The position numbers were made by a program, and so were the translations under genes. Positions 46,418 to 57,244 of a stretch of 64,000 bases of DNA are shown here, one piece after another. The notes under the pieces are model-generated. The model did not search any database and was not told the DNA's origin. It saw only the letters and a list, made by a program, of their open reading frames with translations. This stretch comes from Rutpela maculata. Its lineage: Eukaryota; Arthropoda; Insecta; Coleoptera; Cerambycidae. Where the stretch lies: NCBI GenBank assembly GCA_936432065.2, contig OW386291.2:19879821-19943820 (forward strand), given 5' to 3'. Within the stretch, counting starts at the first letter, position 1. Each line of letters opens with the position of its first letter.

Positions 46418-47348
46418 CAAGTTGAGCATAGTTTTTGTTTCAAAGATATGACGAGTTAAACTCGTTATCTGATTCATCCATGCCAAGGAGAACCAGAAAT
46501 GTAGTACAAGAAAGTGGTTCATGGACCATCGCATCAGTTGTAGCCAAGTTATGACAATCGTCTGGTATCTTGGTTATGCACAGTATGGAGTTCATATACC
46601 GAATCCAGGTATTTGTGTTGTATCTATTTCTATAAGTAAAGAAGCAGATTCGGATACTTAAATATATACTATATATATACTTGCTATTAAGATTCGCTTC
46701 AGAAATTAATTCTGTGGCTTGATTCTAAAAGGGCCAAAGTCATTAATAAAACAAAAGTAACATTGGCCCTTTTAGAACCAAGCCACAGAATTTATTTATG
46801 AATTTAAAAGAAAATGAAAAAATGCTAAAAAAAGATAAAAAGCAAAAAAGAATTGAAAAAAAAAACAACGAAACAAAAATGAATTAAAAAAAAACATGAA
46901 CCTCTTCCTGGATTAGCACCGTGACGTGGTGAAGAGGCTTACATATTATTTCAGTAATATAACCAAATTTAATCTTTCTTAGAATTATACATTTACTTTT
47001 TAATTCAAAGGCCTTCGGATACAAGGTTTGGAGTATCTATCGAGATTTGGTAAGTCTCAAGTATAAAAATACCGATTAATGGAATATTATCAGCAAAAAT
47101 TATGATTTCTTCCTGTAAAATCAGCTATACCTCACTTGAACAATGTTTTGTTTTAAAATACAATGATAGATTCGAAAAGAGCAGAAGATTTTAGATAAAA
47201 AATGATACACTTTGAGTATTTGAGAATCTTCAACATAATGAACAAGATTGCCAAGAATGTTGGATTCATCTTGCGTGAACAGGTCAACTAACAGGTTCCA
47301 CTCGTCATATCTCCAAAACAAAAACTATGCTCAACTTGAAATTTTGCC
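46418..47348. mobile_element. 931-bp element nested in the C5 left arm
   Basis: CAAGTTGAGCATAGTTTTTG at 46418 is mirrored by CAAAAACTATGCTCAACTTG near 47318-47337. TACTTTA occurs on both sides (46411-46417 and 47349-47355), a 7-bp duplication; removal restores the C5 left arm. Inside is a strong hairpin (arms 46709-46737 and 46763-46791: ATTCTGTGGCTTG... against ...CAAGCCACAGAAT), followed by A-rich text. No recognisable frame. Confidence 0.7.
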
Positions 47349-47727
47349 TACTTTAAATAGTCCGGTCAAGTTAGCCCTAAAAATAGAGGTACCCTTGCAT
47401 AAATTCCTAAAATTTACATGAACGTTAGGGATACCATTATAATGAAATTGTGAAAAGTCCCCATTGATCGGTTAGTTTTATGATAAAAATAGCTTAGACA
47501 AAAATTGTAGATCTTTCAATTCTCTACAAAAATGGTCCTTACACTTGTTTTCCTAAAATTCACCTTTTTTGAGAAAAAGCCATTCTAAAGTTATATTCTC
47601 CATAATAGGCACACGTTTCCACCCCACCTACGAGGTAGTGTACTTGGCGTATCTTTTTTAATGTGGTTTCCCCGGTAGGCCTACTCCACGGTCTTTTTAT
47701 TGAAGTTTAATATAATATTAGGTCTTC

Positions 47728-48663
47728 TTATTCAACTTCTTCTTCTTCATCTTCATCTTCCTGAGTTGACGTAAATAGTTCAAACAGCAATACATCAGTT
47801 GTTTCGTCATTGATGTAAGGATCATCTTCTGTTGGAGATTCAGTATTTGAACACGACTGGCCTTGACAGCTGGTGCATGCTGGTGAACAAAGTAAGTCTA
47901 CTTTTTTGCAGCCGCATTTCGAATTACACCCCTTTTTGCAGTTGCAAAAAATAGTATTAAGGAGCTTTTCTGGTGCCGGTGGAAGTAGAGTGTGGATTGG
48001 TTCCAATACATTATTAATTAGCTTCCAACCCCATTCTTCTGGGTCCAGTTGATTACCAAGCCACACTTGAACCTGGTAATATACTCGATAAAAATGTTGA
48101 TGAGCAGAAGCCGAGGTTGGAGGAAGACAAGCTAATTGAACCCTTTTTTTATTACGTATATGTTTTGCAAAAGATACATAACGTACTTGAAGAACTGATT
48201 CTTTAATTGAAAGTGTAGTAACCTTATAAATTCTACGCCGAAATTTCAGTGCTCGCTTTTTTTCATATTCTTCATTCAATTCATCGCCGCAAAAGAAACA
48301 ACAATTTTTAAGGCAGAAAGCTTATTCACTTACACGTGGTCTAGTACCAGGAGGACTTATTTTAGAAGTGCTGGCTTGTTCCTCTTCATGTTGTCTCTTC
48401 ACTGCAGCAATAGTACTCTTCCGAGTGTAGTTTTTACGACACTGCACATGAATTTTTACTGATTTTTGGTCTTTTAGGTAGTCAGTAAATTCATCACCTC
48501 TTTCAACACTTGCGTCAATCAACATCTTCATGCCACGATCAACAGTAACAAATTCACTTGCATGCAGAGGTTGATTACAAACGAAGCAGATTTGCGACAT
48601 TTTTTTAACTGAATACAGCACAAACTTTAGAAAAGTATATTTGCAATAACCACTTGTTTTCAC
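47728..48663 (-). pseudogene. C5: Cys/His finger + Cys8 protein with nuclease core deleted
   Basis: Reads in one frame over 936 nt with a single stop (TAA, 48322-48324). N-terminal part: MSQICFVCNQPLHASEFVTV, RGMKMLIDASVERGDEFTDY, VKIHVQCRKNYTRKSTIAAV, a C2HC-type finger. Then NCCFFCGDELNEEYEKKRAL, a second finger-like motif also found in C2. Straight after SIKESVLQVRYVSFAKHIRN comes the C-terminal part: CLPPTSASAHQHFYRVYYQV, QVWLGNQLDPEEWGWKL, CNCKKGCNSKCGCKKVDLLC, SPACTSCQGQSC, and an acidic end EDEDEEEEVE. The nuclease core is absent although the frame is kept. It is the best evidence for the N-terminus of the family. An intron or short 5' exon cannot be excluded (GTAAGT at 48333-48328). 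Confidence 0.75.
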
Positions 48664-49327
48664 TACGAAGGAACGTTTAAGACTAACGGTATTTCATTGA
48701 GACCTTAGAAAAAAGAGCAGGTAGATGGACACTGCCACGTTTACAACTGAACAGCAGACAGATGTTGCTCAAAGCCACGTGGTCACATAAAATTAGGGAC
48801 TGGGTTTCTTTTCATCTCATATTCTTAGAATTATCATTCAATATTAATGTATTAGTCACGCAGACTAATAGTTTTACTTATATTATACGTCCATAATGTA
48901 CGTAAGGCAGCGTAGTCATGCATATTATGAGAATATAACTTTAGAATGGCTTTTTCTCAAAAATGGTGAATTTTAGGAAAAAAAGTGTAAGGATCATTTT
49001 TGTAGAGAATTGAAAGATCTACAATTTTTGTCTAAGCCATTTTTATCATAAAACTAACCGTTTCACTAAAAAATCCAAAAAACCCATTTTTGCGAACTTT
49101 GACCTCCCATAAAATTTTTTGCACACACACGATCAATGGACACTTTTCACAACTTCATTATAATGGTATCCCTAACGTTTATGTAAATTTTGAGCTTCTT
49201 GGGAATTTATGCAAGGGTGAATGTCTATTTTGACCGGAGTAAAAGAATTACTATAAGCTATGATTTAGACCATTTTTGAATCGAATTCATGAGGTGCCCA
49301 AAAGGGGCGAAATTTTAGGTCACTCTT

Positions 49328-50033
49328 TATCTCTGAATGAGGGAGGCTTATGTTTCGACAATACATAAAGAATAAGCACCATAAATATGGCATAAAATTT
49401 TATATGTTGACTGAACCTGGCGGTCTTGCACTAAAAGTGGCAATTTACACAAGGCAACTGGATGAGTTGGGAGGTATTGATCATATGGAGAAAGTTGTTT
49501 TTCATTTGATGCACGAAAAGTCAAATTCAGGCCATTCACTGTTCATGGACCATTTTTACAACAGCATTCAATTGGCCAAAAATTTGTTACAAAAAAACAC
49601 TTATTGCACTGGAACTCTACGCACCGATAGGAGGAGACTTCCCAAGAACATAATTTCTTCTAAATTAAAGAAAGGGAAAACCAAAGCTGATTATCAAAAT
49701 AGTGTACTAGTGGGAAAGTGGAAGGATAAACGGTATGTTGTTCACATTTCCACCGAATTTAAAAATGAGCTAGTTGAAACCAGAAACAGAAGAAACCAGG
49801 AAAAACAGAAGCCCCATTAGTAGATGAGTGGAGTTGATCGTTTCGACCAGATGATGTCTTACTACCCGTGTGGTCAAAAGACTATGCGGTGGTATAAAAA
49901 AATTGAAATTCGTATAATGCAGATGTTGTTTTTTAAATCGTTTCATTTGTTCGTTAAGTGTTCCGGTAAGAAAATGTCACTCTATGATTATCACATCGCA
50001 GTTTTGGAAAACAACTTTCAGCTGATTCAATGA
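49328..50033 (+). pseudogene. piggyBac transposase, C-terminal half
   Basis: Continues SLSLNEGG, a frameshift, then FRQYIKNKHHKYGIKFYMLT, FLMDHFYNSIQLAKNLL-type block (GHSLFMDHFYNSIQLAKNLL), TYCTGTLRTDRRRLPKNIIS, KWKDKRYVVHISTEF, then MSGVDRFDQMMSYYPCGQKT and RWYKKIEIRIMQMLFFKSFH. The catalytic DHFYNS and GVDRFDQ motifs of piggyBac are preserved. One stop (49818-49820) and one frameshift. The C-terminal Cys-rich finger was not seen. Its terminal repeats and TTAA sites were not found. Confidence 0.88.
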
Positions 50034-50039
50034 CGCCTT

Positions 50040-50504
50040 CGGCTCGTACATTTTCTAATCATATTTTTATGCAAGATGAATTGTCAATTTATATACATGA
50101 TTTTTCATAAACATGGAATTAAATAAGAACTGCTTTTTGGAGGCCATCTTCTGAGGGGAGTAATTTTCTTCTTACCCTCAATTTCCTGGGCATTCCATAT
50201 ACGGCACAATATTGTCTATAATGGTTCAAAATGAACTGATAATTGGACAACCACAGTATTTAATAAATAAGGATGCGGGTTTGATGAAGATATAAATAAA
50301 GAATACATATCTGTAATCAATTAATTTTATCTTAATGAATATCTGTTGTAATAATGAAATTAATAAAATTATCAGTTGTTCAATTTATAAGATATTTAAA
50401 ATGATTGAATTATCAAGCTGAATAAATTCTGAATGTTCAAGTGTTTAAATATCGTACAGTGGGTATTATTACCGAAGTTCGTACGACATTTTTATATAAC
50501 AAAC
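50040..50504. other. Intron after piggyBac remnant
   Basis: AT-rich, no recognised feature; contains the donor side of the small Liprin exon at its right end. Confidence 0.4.
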
Positions 50505-50594
50505 CTGACTAGAAGGCAACGATTCTGACAAGGTGCCTGGGCTCAAGGTAGAATGATATTGTTGCAAATGCGCTGGAGACATACTGGCCGGTGC
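50505..50594 (-). CDS. Liprin-alpha: Liprin-alpha exon: small 30-codon in-frame exon
   Basis: Exactly 90 nt lie between a TTGTAG acceptor and a CAG|GTTTGT donor, phase 0 to 0. They encode a Ser/Pro/Gln-rich peptide beginning APASMSPAHLQQYH and ending LPSSQ. I recognise no domain. The length, phase and splice sites, and the position between two sure exons on the same strand, support it. Because it is symmetric it could be skipped without changing frame, so it may be an alternative cassette; this is inference. It lies about 470 bp from the end of a dead piggyBac gene. Confidence 0.8.
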
Positions 50595-51336
50595 CTACAA
50601 CATCACATGTTCACACTCCAATATTTCCTTTAAATTGTGAAAATGTCCGACCAAAAAGTTGGCTTTATATGACCAGAGAAAATATGAAAGTGCTTATGGA
50701 AATATGAGTGCATGCCTTAGAAAGTAAGAATTCACCACTAGTTTCTTTTTTTTGTTACCCACATTTGTTGGAGGCACATTGGCTTGATTTGCTGTCTTTG
50801 AGGCATATGTTCCATTCCTTAGTTTTATTTGCAAACAAGTTCTATACAAACTTTGTGCGCACACAAATAATTAGACATGCACACTTATAAAAGGTAAAGT
50901 TGCTGGATGATCCATTTTAAAAGTTTTTGAATTTCGCTAAAGTTATGAAGAGGTGCCAAAAGCAATATTTTTTTTATTAATAAACTTTACTAATCACAAA
51001 GTAAACATAAAATAAGTCTAATGATTGGTCTGGAATCTAGAGAGAGATTAAATTGGGTTAAGGTAGTTCTGTCACTTTTTTATTTTCTAATTTGTATATT
51101 GAGTGGGAGTGGTTTCATAGTCACCATTTGTCCATTTTACATCCTCATCAGAAATGAACCTATCCTCGCAAGGATTTGAAATTCATGTTCCTTAAAACGG
51201 GATATACGGAAGAGAATAATATTGGTAAAATTTTCTGTTTTTAAGTATAGGACACGATTTTGAGTTTAATATAATATTTTTTACAAGACATTAATATAAC
51301 CTAGGGCGCTTACAAAGAGAATTACTTGGTTCATAT

Positions 51337-52138
51337 TAGAGATGGGCGCGTGAGTCGATTTTGACTCACGCTCACGCACGCTCACGACTTTAAACCTTTA
51401 GCTCACGCACACTCACGCACGACTGATATATGTTAAGGCAAACTCACACACGCTCACGCACGGGATCTTTTGACTCACGCACACTCACGAAATCTTCCGT
51501 GATTTGGTACCTTAAATGTACACGCTCACACCGTGACACGGTGAAATTTACGTCACGTGCCCATCACGTGCCCATCTCTTGCGTCATTCATCCTGTCTCC
51601 TGTCCTTTTCCCTCCCTTCTCGCGCTCGTGTTCCGTCTTCCGTCTATCGCTTCGCTTCTTATTCTTGTCACGACACGACAGGTTGAAGTTTTAAAGCAGA
51701 GATGGGGCGTCGTGTCACGGCGTGAATATTATTTCACGCACGCTCACGCACGGGATCTTTTGACTCACGCACACTCACGAAATCTTCCGTGATTTGGTAC
51801 CTTAAATGTACACGCTCACGCCGTGACACGGTGAAATTCACGTCACGTGCCCATCTCTTGCGTCATTCATCCTGTCTCCTGTTCTTTTCCCTCCCTTCTC
51901 GCGCTCGTGTTCCGTCTTCCGTCTATCGCTTCGCTTCTTATTCTTGTCACGACACGACAGGTTGAAGTTTTAAAGCAGAGATGGGGCGTCGTGTCACGGC
52001 GTGAATATTATCTCACGCACGCTCACGCACGGGTTCTTTTGACTCACGCACACTCACGAAATCTTCCGTGATTTGGTACCTTAAATGTACACGCTCACGC
52101 CGTGACACAGTGAAATTCACGTCACTTGCCCATCTCTA
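51337..52138. mobile_element. hAT-type non-autonomous element expanded into a 279-bp tandem array
   Basis: TAGAGATGGGC at 51337 mirrors GCCCATCTCTA ending at 52138, and GTTCATAT flanks both ends exactly (51329-51336 and 52139-52146): an 8-bp hAT-type duplication. Inside, units start at 51339, 51699 and 51978 with GAGATGGG; units two and three are 279 bp apart and almost identical. Each is full of CACGCTCACG / CGTGTCACGG words and a CT-rich block (CTTTTCCCTCCCTTCTCGCG). GC content is far above the surroundings. The frames through it are by-products of the repeat. Confidence 0.82.
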
Positions 52139-52144
52139 GTTCAT

Positions 52145-52480
52145 ATTACTCGAAATGAACATCACACTCAATGCTATTGCCTCCTTCTTCATCGCACGCA
52201 TCGTCCATTTCCGATTCATGAACAGGAATACACACTCCGGGTATAAGATTTAGGAAATTTACAGCATTATCATGACTATTATCATTGGATTCGTTTGTTT
52301 CTGTGCTTGGTTCATCATCTTCATCTTCTGGCGCATAATTCTCACAAAATTTACCTTGACAAGTCTTACAATAAACGCTACATCGTAAACCTAATTTTAT
52401 ACATCCTCATAGTTTCGCACATCCGCCCTTACAATTACAATTATAGTCTTTAAAAAAGTCTTTAAATTTGACAGAGTAGA
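52145..52480 (-). pseudogene. C6: Cys8 C-terminal remnant
   Basis: Minus-strand text reads NCNCKGGCAKL, a stop, GCIKLGLRCSVYCKTCQGKF, CENYAPEDEDDEPSTETNES, and an acidic tail ending DVHFE-stop. It matches the cysteine cluster and acidic end of C2 and C5. The stop replaces the expected Cys of the xCGC motif. Upstream (above 52480) the WGW block is not recognisable. The hAT-type array sits directly behind its stop codon. Confidence 0.65.
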
Positions 52481-52484
52481 TTCC

Positions 52485-53391
52485 ACCCCCAAGGGCGGTT
52501 GACGTCTACTACCTGACATCACCTTTCACCATCTGTTATATCCCCATAAAAAACCAAAGAATTCCAGCAAAAGTAGTCGATGCCAAGCTGTTATATGAGA
52601 AATAAGAAAAAGGGGGTGGTTTTTGGCCGACTCAGGGGGTGCGCATGTCTAAAAACTTTTTTCACCCTGTTATTCGTGTTCAGCACCCTCGAAAATGGGA
52701 GGAAGAATAGGTTTCATAACTTTAGCATGATTTTGCATTTTTTCGGGAAAATCCCGACTTCCACTATAAATCTTTGATAGGAAACTGCCAATTTACATGA
52801 ATTATATTACCCTTTAGCAACTCAGCTTGAGCAAAAATTTAGATAAAATTTAAAAGCAGGAGTGGTATTTGGGGAAAATATTTCATGAATAAATAATTCA
52901 TTAAGTACATCTTTAATATTATGTTTTTTAATTATTTGTCTTCAGATGTTTTCTTGTCATTTTTCAGAGTTTTCTGACCTATATTTTAAATTTCATCATT
53001 TACATCACATAAAAATGCATTTCAAAAGCGACTCATCTAGTAAAAAAACAAAGTAGATATACACATTTATCAAATGCAGCTGCAGAAACTTAAAGTCCAC
53101 AGAATTCGCCATATTTTAAATGTAATGACAATCGAGAAAAACAATACGCCTTACACCATAGGTATTGTAATGCATAGACTGGTCTTCAGTGTAAAGAGTT
53201 CTCCGGCATACTTCGACCAATCACATGACGTAAAGACATAGAGCACTACCACATTTTACCAATCTCCAGACTTTATGGTTTAAGGTTGCCGATATCAGAT
53301 AAAATATTGTTATAGTACCGCCATCTATATTAGAACCCCACAGCAAACAACGTACTCTGAATTATTGAAGAATTATTATATTAAAGTGTTC
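52485..53391. other. Sequence between C6 and the C7 element
   Basis: No recognised gene. 52480-52800 contains G-rich text (AAAAAGGGGGTGGTTTTTGG at 52606-52625) and short frames without motifs. Confidence 0.35.
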
Positions 53392-53564
53392 TAGTGGAGT
53401 TCCTGGAGCGTTAAAAACATGAAAACCTCGGAATTCAGTTACAGTGAATGAAATTTAAAAATTCAAAATGGAATGTTTAGCTAATAATATATATAAAAAA
53501 GTTTACCTATTAAAAAATTGTGATCTTGATTTGAATAAAAAAAAATTGATAATTGCAATAATAG

Positions 53565-54892
53565 TACAGTACCTAGAAGTAAAAAATATGCAAAACTTCG
53601 GAATAATGTCATATTGAACGGATTTCGTTCATTTTTGGCAGTATAATAGTAAATTCTTCACAGAAAAGTTTCTATATTGTGCGGGGGCTTGCTAATTTAT
53701 AGGGGGTGGATGCCACCCCCTCTCCGGGGGTGGCATTCAAAAATATATATATTTATTGGAGCTGAAGTAGAATCAAATTTTGGTAGTTTTTAAGTTATAA
53801 CGACTTCAAAATTGCGATTTTAGCTTAAAAAAAAAGGAATTTCCAAACGGCTTTCGTCAAGTATCTCGAAAAGTACTACTTTATAGAAAAAATGTTACAG
53901 ACCAATTATAGAAAGTACAAACTGGGAATTAATTATATCTTTTGTTTATTGATGTAGGATTAATAATTTTGGAGATATTTAAGTTTACATTTGGCATTCA
54001 AGTGTTGATAAGATAATTATTTATAGTGAGAGTTAAATATCTCAGAAACTGTGACACCTACGTCAAGGATGCTAATAGGTAGAATAATAGGTTATTAATT
54101 AAGTATGCTTTCAACTGTTTTTTTTATTTGTCTCTGTAGCATAAAAAACAAAGAAGTTATGACCGAAGCAATGTACGTCTACATATTTTTTTAATAACAA
54201 CGTCGCCATTTTGTTACTGTAATTAGCCAGTAATTAAAAAAAAAAGGAATTTCAAACACTGTTTCTCATTAATATATAGCATGACGTAGATGCTCAAATT
54301 GTCTGGTTTGTATACACCACTTGCGTTAGAAAAAAAATACAGTTTAAACTGTAAAGGTATTTTCGATAAAACGCAATTCTTTTTTTTTTCTTTTCCAAAT
54401 ATCTCAATAAATATTAGTTTTATTGAAAAATGGGTAGAGACATAGATTTAATAGTTTCGGAGATATGAAAGTTTACAAATGGCGTCCGAACGTTCATAAG
54501 ACGAAAAATGCAGTTTAAATGTTAAATATCTCAGAAATTGTGACGCATGCTAAGAAATGAAATTAAAGACAATTAATTTGCGTTTCAAATACCTTTTTTT
54601 AAAGCTAAAATCATAATTTTGAAGTCGCTATAACTTAAAAACTATCAATTTATGTGAAAAATTGCATAGAACCTTTTCTTCTTAAAATTTGATTCTGTTT
54701 CAGCTCCAATAAATATATATTTTTTAAGTGCCACACCATGAGAGGAGGTGGCATCCACCCCCTATAAATTAGCAAGCCCCCGTACAATATAGAAACTTTT
54801 CTGTGAAGCATTTACTATTATACTGCCAAAAATGAACGAAATCCGTTCAATATGACATTATTCCGAAGTTAAAACCTCTAGTTACTGTACTA
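53565..54892. repeat. Inverted-repeat element nested in C7
   Basis: Arms of about 210 bp: GTACAGTACCTAGAAG near 53566 against the mirror ending near 54892; TATAATAGTAAATTC, ACAGAAAAGTTTCTATATTGT (53661) against ACAATATAGAAACTTTTCTGT (54783); GGGGGTGGATGCCACCCCCT itself palindromic (53702). The interior 53800-54640 has no recognised frame but repeated ATATCTCAGAAA / AATATCTC phrases. Probably a foldback element. Confidence 0.75.
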
Positions 54893-55044
54893 CAATTCAA
54901 ATAGTATAATACATATTAGGCTGTAGAGTATTTTTGTATAACGAAATTAAGTTAACGTATCTATTATATAAAGACAGTAATCGGGGAAAAGAAGTAAATT
55001 AAGGAAAATTAAATAAAAAAGAAAATTATTAATAAAATATCTGT

Positions 55045-56280
55045 TTATTTAAACAATTTACATTTTTGTCCATATCGAATATTTTCTTCGACTTCATTTA
55101 TTTGAATGAAAGATGGAGTATTAAAACAACTATTTTCGCTGCACTGTAGACATGCTACACTACAATATAAGCCACTCTTTCGACATCCACAAGCAGCTCC
55201 ACATCCCTTTTTGCAATTACAAAATAACATTTGCAATAGATTATCCGGAGCCGGCAATTGATTCATTGTTATTGGGATGAACATGTTATTGGAATACTTC
55301 CATCCCCAATTTTCAATGTCTACGTCATTTCCTAGCCATATCTGGATTTGCAGGTACACTCTCTTTAGGTGTTCAAATGCTGCATCAGTTGTAGGAGGTA
55401 ATGACGACAAAAGAACACTTGTATTTTTGGCCGTTGCTTTTATGAAAGAATTGAACCTCAACATATTCAAATCTTTAATTTTTGCAGAATTGTTATTGGC
55501 CATTTGCAACAATGTAATAACATGCCTCCATCAATGACGTAATGAACATTGTCTAGACTTTTTAAATTAATGGAAATTTCCGGGAATAACTCGTAAAAAG
55601 TTGATTTTTTTTGTCTTTCGCAGTTCGCCATTTTCAAATAGAGCAAGCGGATTTGGTGCGAGTTCATAATTCATATAATTTTTAAGCTCTTCATCGTTTT
55701 TTTTTTAAATACAAATACGTTGAAACAGCAGCAATGAATCAACAGGAATCACATCGTCATGAATTTTAATTTTGTTATTTTTCGCCAATAAAGGATTTAT
55801 TATATCTTTCCTTGATAATTTCAATTCGCGAAAATTTTTTCCCCTCTGTTTTCTTCATTACATTTAAACCTTTTTCAAAAGCATCGTAACAATTTGTATC
55901 TTTATCTCCAGTAATTCCGGTATCAATGGACGCAACAGCAGGAAAAGGGCTGTGTTACTTGAAGAAGTCCACCAATCTTTTTACATCGACATCATCCCTT
56001 TTTATTCTAGCATCTGTCGAATCACTATGCGGATGACTTTTCTTGAATGATATATCACAAAAATGTTCTATGCCTTCAATAATATCTTGGCTATAACGGA
56101 CAACTAACTTGATTTTTGCAATTAAAAATCTAGAACTACGTCCGTAAAGTAGAACATTGCAGCTGTCGCTGTCGTTCTCCCCTCCACGTTTTACTACCTG
56201 TTTAAGGTCCCTACGACCCTTATTACACTCAGGTATATTTGAAAGATATTCTTCTATGTATATTTAGGTGAAATTCAACA
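55045..56280 (-). pseudogene. C7: nuclease / Cys8 protein with internal deletion
   Basis: Upstream part (56280 to 55680, frames broken): HSPFPAVASIDTGITGDKDT and NCYDAFEKGLNVMKKTEGKK, then ELAPNPLALFENGELRKTKK, STFYELFPEISIN and HYVIDGGMLLHCCKW (first Asp of the nuclease core, about 55530). The text then jumps to AKIKDLNMLRFNSFIKATAK and SLPPTTDAAFEHLKRVYLQI, QIWLGNDVDIENWGWKYSNN, LPAPDNLLQMLFCNCKKGCG, AACGCRKSGLYCSVACLQCS. The paired-acid and GCDTTSA motifs are missing: an internal deletion like that in C5 but with a different left breakpoint. The frame 55045-55512 is open and well conserved. Confidence 0.75.
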
Positions 56281-56618
56281 TATACATAAAAAAAAATATT
56301 ATTTAAAATAAAAGTATATGCTAAAATATTAATTTTTTATAGTTTTTTGTTCAAATAATGATAAAATCAAAAGCGCAAAAAAATTTTTGGTAAACTTTGA
56401 AATTTATAGTATAAAAAACAAAATCCCACCTCGACCATAAAAATTCATTCACTGTAACAGAAGTCCGAGGTCAAAACCCCCAGGCGCTCCACTATTCATT
56501 GATATTTATATTTACCTACTAAAAGTTTTAATCTCACAGATGCAGTATTTCTCTATTTCATCATAGCAATCAAAAAAAAATTTCCAATAGGACTGTTGTA
56601 GTGACAGAACTACCTTAA

Positions 56619-57244
56619 TTGTAGGGAAGTTAATATTCGCATATCAAGTAAGTCAAGGGGAGCTAAGCTTCCAATACAATTATAAATATCTTTTGACTTA
56701 ACAATATCTGTGGCAATGTAATGGCATTAATAAAGTTTGCTTATCTGCAACTTATGTCGTACATGAGTACCATTTAGGACAAAACAACCACAAATAATTC
56801 CGTGGTACACTGAATTACTACATAAAAATTAGCCAGAACAGGTTGCCAGTTAAAAAGTTAATACAATATATTTATTAAAAAATGTATACTTATAAACATG
56901 ATTATAGATCTTGGCATTTTCCTTCTTTTTATCAATTAATTCTGTGCTATTTGAATAAATTTTTTAATTGTAAATACTTATTACGTATTCTCTATGAAAT
57001 ATTTCTCATTTAAATGAGCGAAAATATTCAAAAACGGCTTATAAAATGGATTCCAAATACAAATCAAAGTTAATTAACTATTAGGCTTTTCAGATTATGA
57101 TACTGATTTTGTATATTTGTACTGTTCATTTTTAATATACTTCACCAACAAGAAACTAAATAACGAGAAATTTTGCTCTTTTTCCAACGTATAATTTTAA
57201 TTAAAAGAAAGTCTATAAGACTATATCATATGGATTTTAAAACA
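56619..57244. other. Liprin-alpha intron, nothing recognised
   Basis: AT-rich intron without repeats or motifs that I can identify. Confidence 0.4.

Larger units (their letters stand above)
46325..49327 (-). mobile_element. C5 element: long-TIR DNA transposon inside piggyBac (Academ-like)
   Basis: AAGAGTGACC at 46325 mirrors GGTCACTCTT ending at 49327. The right arm is about 400 bp (48930-49327). The left arm is its inverted copy in two parts, 46325-46417 and 47349-47620, separated by a nested 931-bp element. Anchors: GGGATACCATTATAATGAAA (47429) with its mirror near 49170; ATTGTAGATCTTTCAATTCT (47503) with AGAATTGAAAGATCTACAAT near 49006. Between the arms lies the C5 gene on the minus strand. 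Possible TATC-like target duplication, not exact. Confidence 0.82.
53392..56494 (-). mobile_element. C7 element: long-TIR DNA transposon (Academ-like), TTC target duplication
   Basis: TAGTGGAG at 53392 mirrors CTCCACTA ending at 56494, and TTC lies outside both ends (53389-53391 and 56495-56497). The arms continue imperfectly for about 80 bp (CTCGGAATTCAGTTACAGTGAA at 53437 against TTCACTGTAACAGAAGTCCGAG at about 56448). Between them: a nested inverted-repeat element (53565-54892) and the C7 gene. Confidence 0.72.
51062..56614. mobile_element. TTAA-flanked element, GGTAGTTCTGTCACT termini (5.5 kb with insertions)
   Basis: GGTAGTTCTGTCACT at 51062 mirrors AGTGACAGAACTACC ending at 56614, and TTAA abuts both ends (51058-51061 and 56615-56618). 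TTAA duplications occur in piggyBac and Kolobok superfamilies. The interior contains C6, a hAT-type array and the C7 element. The inverted repeat is short (15-16 bp, exact), so chance pairing of two unrelated ends is possible but unlikely with both TTAAs. Confidence 0.6.

Noticed and set aside
51430..52071. 120- and 74-codon frames in the CACGCTCACG array
   Set aside because: Identical peptide segments recur because the DNA unit is duplicated; no start context, no homology, inside a hAT-type array.
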